Shown here: positions 6,065 through 10,255 of the stretch, in pieces
How the letters are laid out: each line of letters begins with the position of its first letter
How positions within the stretch are numbered: the stretch's first letter is position 1
NCBI GenBank assembly: GCA_019323135.1
Contig: JAHWHT010000035.1
Location: forward strand, 1-10,255
Direction: 5' to 3'
Length of the DNA stretch: 10,255 bases
From: Candidatus Woesearchaeota archaeon
GTDB taxonomy: Archaea; Nanobdellota; Nanobdellia; Woesearchaeales; ARS49
The notes under the pieces: model-generated
What the model saw: the letters and a program-made list of their open reading frames with translations, nothing else
What the model was told of the DNA's origin: nothing
The model's database searches: none
Position numbers and translations under genes: made by a program

Positions 6065-6451
6065 ATGACCAGAGAATCAGATATTCACCCAAGATTTGAA
6101 TGGCCAAACAGGCTATGGTTTGAGAGCTTTGAACCAATTTATGGCTATGCTCTAATTGAAAGGCATACTCTAGAATGTGATTTTGAAAAGCTTAAGACTG
6201 GAGATAAATACATGTTAATCTCGGATTTCTACCCAAATGGACGGTTTCCTCAAGAAGAAGATATGCGTCATGGAAGAGGCTCTCGCTTTCTTGAAAAGAT
6301 AAGAGAAGCTGCAGAAGGGAAAAAAGACATAAAAGCACTATACGGAGAAGTCTCAAAAGACGGAATGAAATATCTGCCTAGTTTCTTATTAAAACATGGT
6401 TTTGAACAGATTGCTGAGAATAAGTTTATTCTGTATACTTCAAAAGATTAA
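6065..6451 (+). CDS. Short GNAT-like N-acetyltransferase domain protein
   Basis: This 128-aa protein resembles a GNAT acetyltransferase in its second half. HGRGSRFLEKIREAAEG (69-85) looks like the acetyl-CoA pyrophosphate loop and helix (R/Q-x-x-G-x-G/S). ALYGEVSKDGMKYLPSFLLKHGFEQI (91-116) matches the strand-helix-turn that normally ends in hxGF in this fold, and FILYTSKD is a plausible last strand. It is at the short end for the family, and the N-terminal 50 residues do not show the usual first strands clearly, so enzymatic activity is uncertain and the substrate unknown. The ATG at 6065 lies 25-29 nt after an AT-rich ATAATAAATAA (6036-6046), which fits a leaderless mRNA. It converges on the 126-aa gene with an 11-bp gap. 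Confidence 0.6.
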   Translation: MTRESDIHPRFEWPNRLWFESFEPIYGYALIERHTLECDFEKLKTGDKYMLISDFYPNGRFPQEEDMRHGRGSRFLEKIREAAEGKKDIKALYGEVSKDGMKYLPSFLLKHGFEQIAENKFILYTSKD

Positions 6452-6462
6452 AAAAATAAAAT
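6449..6462 (-). terminator. T-rich terminator of the 126-aa gene
   Basis: Read on the minus strand, the 14 bases after the TAA of the 126-aa gene contain TTTTATTTTTTT. This is an archaeal oligo-T termination signal, and it overlaps the stop codon of the convergent GNAT-like gene. Confidence 0.5.
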
Positions 6463-6843
6463 TTAAGCAGCAGCTGCGTTTTTGTGACTATTTTTGTAAG
6501 AATCATCAATCGGCTCTCGATACATTTGATCAACCCGTGGTTCATCATTAATTAACATACCGAACAAGTATGCCCTTAACAAAGGATCTTTTCTATCAAA
6601 AGCTTCTCCATTGTCTAATGCATCTGCAATTATCGGAGCAAAATCAAATCCTTCCGGCTTTCCAGCATATTTTGGCGCAGATAAATATTCTCTTCTAACA
6701 TTAATTGCAGGATCAGAAACAACTGTTCCTGTTCTTACCAAGCATCCGATGTTCTCTGCCATCTGGCCCCATTCTCCCATAACTAATCTGCCTAATGTTG
6801 CCAATATGATGTCGTTTTGTGTTTCTCTGTCAGGTATTTTCAT
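6463..6843 (-). CDS. Hypothetical protein, 126 aa
   Basis: I do not recognise this protein. It appears soluble. Helix-like segments are at 6-33 (RETQNDIILATLGRLVMGEW and onward) and 68-100 (FAPIIADALDNG, DPLLRAYLFGMLI), joined by an extended segment with YAGKPEGFDF (59-68). The C-terminus is unusual: SYKNSHKNAAAA ends in four alanines encoded by a GC-rich GCAGCAGCTGC-type stretch, a possible slippage product. There is one cysteine (C34) and no motif for a known enzyme. The start at 6843 is supported by the ribosome site GAGGGGTGA at 6853-6861, 9 nt upstream, and a TATA-like GGTTTAAAT at 6891-6899 on the minus strand. It is monocistronic, convergent with the GNAT-like gene and divergent from the region upstream of gyrB. 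Confidence 0.65.
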   Translation of the reverse strand: MKIPDRETQNDIILATLGRLVMGEWGQMAENIGCLVRTGTVVSDPAINVRREYLSAPKYAGKPEGFDFAPIIADALDNGEAFDRKDPLLRAYLFGMLINDEPRVDQMYREPIDDSYKNSHKNAAAA

Positions 6844-6852
6844 TTTTTGTCT

Positions 6853-6899
6853 TCACCCCTCACGAATACACCTTATTATGCACTCTTACTATTTAAACC
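6853..6899 (-). promoter_or_regulatory. Promoter and ribosome site of the 126-aa gene
   Basis: On the minus strand the TATA-like GGTTTAAAT (6891-6899) is followed about 30 nt later by GAGGGGTGA (6853-6861), which would pair well with the archaeal 16S rRNA 3' end. This is a leadered mRNA, unlike the leaderless genes nearby. Confidence 0.5.
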
Positions 6900-6930
6900 T
6901 TTCTATTTTAATCATTATTTAGTAGTAAAT

Positions 6931-7044
6931 ATGCAACGCAGAAAGCTTTATATTCATCAAATGCCTAGTAAAAAGGATATGGGGGACATAGATCCAAAAG
7001 ACTTGGAAATACTTTCCAAAACAAACGAGCCATACGTAAATTGA
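6931..7044 (+). CDS. Possible small protein, 21-37 aa, or gene fragment
   Basis: A short frame ends in TGA at 7042-7044 and has three candidate starts: ATG at 6931 (37 aa), 6961 (27 aa) and 6979 (21 aa). The last is the only one with a well-placed promoter: CTTTATATTC at 6945-6954, about 30 nt upstream, which would give a leaderless mRNA. The shared C-terminal peptide is DIDPKDLEILSKTNEPYVN, an acidic helix that faintly resembles the first helix of Lrp/AsnC-type regulators (DxxDxxIL). It could be a remnant of such a gene or chance. No ribosome site is visible at the other two starts. Confidence 0.25.
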   Translation: MQRRKLYIHQMPSKKDMGDIDPKDLEILSKTNEPYVN

Positions 7045-7145
7045 ATTTATTATTTTACATATCTAAAATAATACTTTTATCCTCTCAGCCAAACCCTTAA
7101 ATTCAAGCACTACAGCCTTTGAAACCCGCGAATTCAAACAAAAGG

Positions 7146-7153
7146 TTTATAAA
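7146..7153 (+). promoter_or_regulatory. TATA box of gyrB
   Basis: TTTATAAA is preceded by AAAGG and followed by GAAC, and its centre is 53 nt before the ATG at 7203. Transcription would start near 7175, giving an untranslated leader of about 28 nt. The box lies inside the longer open frame that begins with TTG at 7119, so that upstream start cannot be used from this promoter. The 100 bases before it (7045-7145) show no gene. Confidence 0.6.
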
Positions 7154-7202
7154 GAACCCGCAATTCATAACATACAGAGGCGAAGACAGTTTCTCAAAGA
7201 AA

Positions 7203-9125
7203 ATGACTGATAAACAGAGAGAAGAAGTTGAAAATACACCTAGCTATGGCGCTAAAGAAATTCAAGTCCTAGAGGGCTTAGAAGCCGTTAGAAAACGTCC
7301 TGGCATGTATCTTGGTTCTACAGATGTTCGCGGTATGCATCACATGGCTTATGAAGTCATTGATAATGGTATTGATGAAGCAATGGCAGGTTATGCCACA
7401 AAAATAAATGTTATAATCAACAAAGACGGCTCTGTAACTGTACAAGATGATGGAAGAGGAATTCCTATTGACATTCACCCAAAATTCAAAAAACCTGCTT
7501 TAACAGTGGTCTTAACAGTACTTCACGCAGGAGGAAAATTTGATCAAAATGCTTACAAGGTTTCAGGCGGATTACATGGAGTTGGCGTCTCTGTAACCAA
7601 TGCTCTATCAGAACAATTGATTGCAGAAGTTAAAAGAGGCGGCAAATTATATCGCCAGGAATTCAAAAAAGGTATTCCTGTTGCAGATATGCAGGAGATT
7701 GGCCCTGTTCAAGGCACTGGAACAACAATAACATTTACTCCAGACTTTACAATAATGGAGAAAAACGAATTTGATTTTAGTATTCTAAAAAAACGTCTAA
7801 GAGAATTAGCTTTTCTAAACAAGGGAATTGAAATAAACTTAATTGATGACAGAACAGACAAAAAAGAGACTTTCAAATATGCAGGCGGAATAAAAGAATT
7901 TGTTCTTTATCTTGACAAAAAGAAAACTCCACTGCATAAACCAATTTACTTTGAAGCAAAAAAAGACAAATACACAATTGAAATTGCAATGCAGTACACA
8001 ACTGATTTTGGAGAGACTGTTTTCAGCTTTGCAAACAACATAAATACTCACGAAGGCGGAACTCATCTTTCAGGATTCAAGACAGCTTTAACAAGATGCA
8101 TTAACAAATACGGAGAAAAACAAAACTTATTTGGAAAAGCCATCAAAAAACTAAGTCCTGACGATATCAGAGAAGGATTGACAGCAATAATTTCTGTTAA
8201 ACTTCCAGATCCGCAATTCGAAGGCCAGACAAAAACAAAATTAGGCAATTCTGGCGTAAAAGGAGCTGTTGATTCTGTAGTTTCAGAAAATCTCTCAAAT
8301 TTCTTTGAAGAAAATCCTTCAGTTGCAAAACACATTATCGGAAAATGCTTAGAATCTGCAAGAGCAAGAGAAGCTGCAAAAAAAGCAAGAGAATTAGTCA
8401 GAAGAAAAGGAGTTTTAGATATCAGTACTCTTCCTGGAAAATTATCAGACTGTGCCTCAAAAGACCCTGTAAAATCAGAAGTGTTCTTAGTTGAGGGAGA
8501 TTCTGCAGGCGGCTCTGCAAAGCAGGGAAGAAACAGAGAATTCCAGGCAATTTTGCCGTTAAGAGGTAAAATAATCAATGTAGAAAAAGCAAGGCTCATA
8601 AAAATCTTAAAAAATGAAGAGATTGGGACAATGATTACTGCTATTGGAACAGGCATTGGTGATGAATTTAATATTGATAAATTAAGATACCACAAGATTG
8701 TCATCATGACTGACGCAGATGTTGACGGAAACCACATTGCTTGCTTACTATTAACATTCTTCTATCGATACATGCAGCCTTTAATTCAAGCAGGCAAAGT
8801 TTACTTGGCAATGCCCCCATTATACAAAGTAAAAAAAGGCAAAAAATCATATTATGTTTATAATGAAGATGAAAAAAATAAATTAATAAACGAAATTGGT
8901 TCAGAAGGAGTTACTCTGCAGAGATACAAAGGTCTTGGTGAAATGAATCCAAAACAATTATGGGATACTACAATGGATCCAAAGACGCGCATGCTTAAAC
9001 AAGTCACTATTGAAGACGCAGTCAGTGCTGATGAAATGTTTTCTGTCCTCATGGGCGATGAAGTAGAGCCAAGAAGAGAATTTATTAAAGAGCATGCTAA
9101 GGAAGTCAGTGAACTAGATATTTAA
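7203..9125 (+). CDS. gyrB: DNA gyrase subunit B (type IIA topoisomerase ATPase/TOPRIM subunit)
   Basis: GyrB binds and hydrolyses ATP and, with GyrA, introduces negative supercoils. From the ATG at 7203 it is 640 aa, the usual length of the short GyrB form. The GHKL ATPase shows EVIDNGIDEA (51-60, catalytic Glu and Mg-binding Asn), DDGRGIP (82-88) and the ATP lid GGKFDQNAYKVSGGLHGVGVS (110-130). The transducer carries QTKTKLGN (342-349) with the ATP-sensing lysine. TOPRIM has EGDSAGG (431-437) and TDADVDG (503-509) with Asp 504, 506 and 508 for metal. The tail has RYKGLGEMNPKQLW. ParE of topoisomerase IV is the alternative, but GyrB is favoured for an archaeon. The gene is of bacterial origin by descent. 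No gyrA is adjacent on the right; its location is unknown. The last ten codons are duplicated downstream. Confidence 0.95.
   Translation: MTDKQREEVENTPSYGAKEIQVLEGLEAVRKRPGMYLGSTDVRGMHHMAYEVIDNGIDEAMAGYATKINVIINKDGSVTVQDDGRGIPIDIHPKFKKPALTVVLTVLHAGGKFDQNAYKVSGGLHGVGVSVTNALSEQLIAEVKRGGKLYRQEFKKGIPVADMQEIGPVQGTGTTITFTPDFTIMEKNEFDFSILKKRLRELAFLNKGIEINLIDDRTDKKETFKYAGGIKEFVLYLDKKKTPLHKPIYFEAKKDKYTIEIAMQYTTDFGETVFSFANNINTHEGGTHLSGFKTALTRCINKYGEKQNLFGKAIKKLSPDDIREGLTAIISVKLPDPQFEGQTKTKLGNSGVKGAVDSVVSENLSNFFEENPSVAKHIIGKCLESARAREAAKKARELVRRKGVLDISTLPGKLSDCASKDPVKSEVFLVEGDSAGGSAKQGRNREFQAILPLRGKIINVEKARLIKILKNEEIGTMITAIGTGIGDEFNIDKLRYHKIVIMTDADVDGNHIACLLLTFFYRYMQPLIQAGKVYLAMPPLYKVKKGKKSYYVYNEDEKNKLINEIGSEGVTLQRYKGLGEMNPKQLWDTTMDPKTRMLKQVTIEDAVSADEMFSVLMGDEVEPRREFIKEHAKEVSELDI
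9092..9125 (+). repeat. Direct repeat, copy 1 (3' end of gyrB)
   Basis: Thirty-four bases encode the last ten residues of GyrB (HAKEVSELDI) with the stop. They recur at 9246-9279 with 31 of 34 identities. The differences are AAG/AAA, CTA/TTA and TAA/TGA, so peptide and stop are the same in both. Weaker similarity continues past the stop: TTAATTCTGCG at 9122-9132 against TTAATTTTGCG at 9288-9298. Confidence 0.85.
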
Positions 9126-9165
9126 TTCTGCGCGATATTGTGAAGGCGAGAGAAGAGTTGAATAC

Positions 9166-9185
9166 ATGTTTGCGTGAGCAAACAT
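9166..9185 (+). other. Hairpin with a GUGA (GNRA) tetraloop
   Basis: ATGTTTGC (9166-9173) and GCAAACAT (9178-9185) form a perfect 8-bp stem closed by GTGA, a stable GNRA-type RNA loop. Below it AGAAG (9151-9155) can pair with CTTCT (9197-9201), leaving a roughly symmetric internal loop of 10 and 11 nt. The outline recalls an H/ACA guide RNA pocket, but I see no kink-turn and no ACA or AGA box after the basal stem, so that identity is not claimed. It may instead be a gyrB 3' untranslated structure. Confidence 0.5.
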
Positions 9186-9214
9186 CTTATAGATTGCTTC
9201 TGGAGTCTGAGCAA

Positions 9215-9246
9215 AAAGCGCTTTGATCAAACTTTTCAAAAGTTTG
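9215..9246. repeat. Nest of overlapping palindromes
   Basis: Three perfect palindromes overlap: AAAGCGCTTT (9215-9224), TTTGATCAAA (9222-9231) and CAAACTTTTCAAAAGTTTG (9228-9246, 9-bp arms around one base). The last ends on the first base of gyrB-tail copy 2, which itself begins with the palindrome GCATGC. The packing suggests an inserted palindromic repeat unit or a binding site rather than chance, and the exact abutment suggests it belongs to the event that created the duplication. Confidence 0.6.
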
Positions 9247-9279
9247 CATGCTAAAGAAGTCAGTGAATTAGATATTTGA
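9246..9279 (+). repeat. Direct repeat, copy 2 (duplicate of the gyrB 3' end)
   Basis: This is the second copy of the gyrB tail, 154 bp downstream of the first and in a different frame relative to the window. It still encodes HAKEVSELDI and a stop (TGA). The frame is open upstream only to a TGA at 9208-9210, so it is not an intact gene. It looks like one end of an inserted segment or the displaced original 3' end. Confidence 0.8.
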
Positions 9280-9388
9280 ATTAAAAATTAATTTTGCGAA
9301 TCTTCTAGTAATTAAGATAGTAACACATTTTGGCAGGTAGTTATTCCTTTTTATTAACAGAACCGCCTAAAAATAAATATTTGTAAAA

Positions 9389-9425
9389 CTTTATAAACAA
9401 TAACTATTTTCTATAATTTGGTGGG
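9389..9425 (+). promoter_or_regulatory. Promoter and ribosome site of the 120-aa gene
   Basis: CTTTATAAAC (9389-9398) is a strong archaeal TATA box. The expected transcription start is near 9420, and GGTGGG (9420-9425), 5 nt before the ATG at 9431, may act as a short-leader ribosome site. Confidence 0.6.
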
Positions 9426-9430
9426 TAAAG

Positions 9431-9793
9431 ATGGCAAAATTAGATGATATAGAAATAAACTATGATGCTAATTCATTAGAAGATATAGAAGCAAGAGCAG
9501 CAGAAGATAAATTTCGTCGCGATAATATGTTAACTACAACTGCAGAAAAAGTAGCAAAAAGATATAATGCTCGTTCAGAAGTGACTGCTGCATTTGTATT
9601 TCAAGAAGGTTGCGAAAGAATCAAAAGAAAAGTATTTTTTATTGAGTATGATGTAGACGGAACAGATAGAAAAGACTGCATTGAATGGATGCATAGACCA
9701 AAAGGGACTTGCCCATTTGTAGAGCAATGCGGGTTTTATAATCCAAGACCGTTTAGCAAGAAAACAAAGAGTATAAAAACACAATCTTTATAA
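9431..9793 (+). CDS. Hypothetical 120-aa protein with four cysteines
   Basis: No known family is recognised. The first 50 residues are acidic and helical (DDIEINYDANSLEDIEARAAEDKF and onward). Residues 51-90 look like a beta-rich segment (EVTAAFVFQEG, KRKVFFIEYDVDG). The C-terminal part has KDCIEWMHRPKGTCPFVEQCGFYNPRP (81-107), and the last 14 residues are a basic tail. Cysteines 61, 83, 94 and 100 could bind one metal ion or an iron-sulfur cluster, but the spacing matches no classical zinc ribbon. The start at 9431 is supported by a TATA box and a GGTGGG element. It directly precedes the ribosomal protein eS1 gene, whose TATA box overlaps this gene's stop. The two are therefore separate transcripts, and a ribosome-related role would be only a guess. 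Confidence 0.7.
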   Translation: MAKLDDIEINYDANSLEDIEARAAEDKFRRDNMLTTTAEKVAKRYNARSEVTAAFVFQEGCERIKRKVFFIEYDVDGTDRKDCIEWMHRPKGTCPFVEQCGFYNPRPFSKKTKSIKTQSL

Positions 9794-9795
9794 AC
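9786..9795 (+). promoter_or_regulatory. TATA box of the eS1 gene, overlapping the preceding stop codon
   Basis: CTTTATAAAC is centred about 28 nt before the ATG at 9819, the distance for a leaderless mRNA. The TAA within it (9791-9793) is also the stop codon of the 120-aa gene, so coding and promoter signals share the same bases. Confidence 0.65.
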
Positions 9796-9818
9796 AAAAC
9801 ATCAATCTTGAGAATAAC

Positions 9819-10255
9819 ATGGCTAAAAAGAAGGTAGCAAAAGTTGTAGTTAAGAAGAAAAGATGGGTTACAGTATTAGCTCCTAAACTCTTCAATGAAA
9901 GAGATATTGGAGAGATGCATGTTGAAGACCCGCAATCTGCAGTAGGCAGAAAGTTGACTGTCAGCATGGCTACTATCACTGGAGAGCCTAGAAAGCAGAA
10001 TACTATGGTTAAATTCTTGATATCTAGATTTGCTGGCGAGAAATTAATGACAGAAATCATTGGATACAGGCTTAACACTGCTGCTACAAAAAGAATGATT
10101 CGAAGAAATCGTTCAAAAATCGATGATTCTATTGTTTACAAGACTGCTGATGAAAAAAAGGTCAGAGTCAAGCCTATGATAATCACAAGAAACAAAATGC
10201 AAAGCGGAGCAAAAGGTGAAATCAGAAGGCTAATGAAGGATTTCCTTGCAAAAAA
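9819..10255 (+). CDS. rps3ae: 30S ribosomal protein eS1 (S3Ae), 5' part only
   Basis: Archaeal/eukaryotic ribosomal protein eS1 sits on the platform of the small subunit near the mRNA exit and contacts the 16S rRNA 3' region. The 145 residues in the window, cut by the right edge, match the family from the start: a basic N-terminal tail, KRWVTVLAPKLFNERDIGE (14-32; the family has K/R-W-x-x-x-APKLF), a beta segment with TGEPRKQNTMVKFLI (54-68), IIGYRLNTAATKRMIRRNRSKIDDSI (80-105), VRVKPMIIT (115-123) and a helical segment (131-145). Family length is about 200 aa, so roughly 50 residues are missing beyond the window. The ATG at 9819 fits a leaderless transcript from the TATA box at 9786-9795. 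This gene is the firmest evidence that the DNA is archaeal. Confidence 0.9.
   Translation, partial: MAKKKVAKVVVKKKRWVTVLAPKLFNERDIGEMHVEDPQSAVGRKLTVSMATITGEPRKQNTMVKFLISRFAGEKLMTEIIGYRLNTAATKRMIRRNRSKIDDSIVYKTADEKKVRVKPMIITRNKMQSGAKGEIRRLMKDFLAK

Larger units (their letters stand above)
9126..9430. other. Non-coding 305-bp stretch after gyrB
   Basis: No gene is seen here. It holds the tetraloop hairpin, the palindrome nest, the second gyrB-tail copy, a T5 run at 9348-9352 that may end gyrB transcription, and at its right end the promoter of the next gene. Between 9299 and 9347 nothing notable is seen. Confidence 0.5.

Noticed and set aside
6611..6922. Plus-strand 103-codon frame opposite the 126-aa gene
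   Set aside because: It overlaps a minus-strand gene with a strong ribosome site and TATA box and has no promoter or ribosome site of its own.
7119..7202. N-terminal extension of GyrB from a TTG at 7119
   Set aside because: The gyrB TATA box (7146-7153) lies within it, the extension has no GyrB similarity, and the ATG at 7203 gives the normal family length.
7278..9052. Minus-strand frames (64-224 codons) opposite gyrB
   Set aside because: gyrB is certain here; these frames are mirror images of its codon bias and show no initiation signals.
9126..9245. C/D box or H/ACA guide RNA
   Set aside because: No RTGATGA/CTGA pair with correct spacing, and no ACA box or kink-turn; only the stem-loop outline is suggestive, so it is listed as a hairpin.
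9575..10078. Minus-strand frames opposite the 120-aa gene and eS1
   Set aside because: Both plus-strand genes have promoters and, for eS1, clear family identity; the opposite frames have no support.

Overview
The window is AT-rich DNA from an archaeon, most likely a small-genome DPANN lineage such as Woesearchaeota or Pacearchaeota. The evidence is: (i) a recognisable archaeal/eukaryotic-type ribosomal protein eS1 (S3Ae) at the right edge; (ii) TATA boxes of the TTTATAAA type 27-30 nt upstream of several start codons, implying leaderless mRNAs; (iii) GAGGTGA-type Shine-Dalgarno sites at other genes; and (iv) a bacterial-type GyrB, which many DPANN and euryarchaeal genomes carry. The lineage is inferred from gene content and style, not from a marker-gene search.

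Left part (1-2200). A class I SAM-dependent methyltransferase (+) is followed by a 442-bp stretch that looks empty but holds two very small minus-strand genes (34 and 39 codons). Their products resemble each other, each has a GAGGTGA ribosome site, and each is preceded by a copy of the same promoter/leader at an exact 224-bp offset. The TATA box of the second small gene is shared back to back with the next plus-strand gene, a seven-helix membrane protein. That gene overlaps by 44 bp with a winged-helix DNA-binding protein, suggesting a split membrane-sensor/regulator pair. A GC-rich 15-bp inverted repeat enclosing 74 bp fills the convergent gap that follows.

Middle part (2206-6843). A minus-strand block holds two large proteins I do not recognise (642 and 501 aa, joined by a 4-bp ATGA overlap) and an 84-aa helical protein with its own promoter. 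The 642-aa protein has a CxxC...VGPDC metal-site-like segment. A divergent plus-strand GNAT-like protein and a convergent 126-aa unknown follow.

Right part (6844-10255). gyrB starts at the ATG at 7203, because a TATA box lies inside the longer open frame. The last ten codons and stop of gyrB are duplicated 154 bp downstream, and all three base differences preserve the encoded peptide and the stop. Between the copies are a GUGA-tetraloop hairpin and a nest of palindromes. A 120-aa cysteine-containing unknown follows, then the start of the eS1 gene, whose TATA box overlaps the unknown's stop codon.

The best candidates for something undescribed are the paired mini-genes with a duplicated leader, the duplicated gyrB 3' end with its structured insert, and the 642/501-aa operon. 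No CRISPR array, tRNA, rRNA or intact mobile element was seen.
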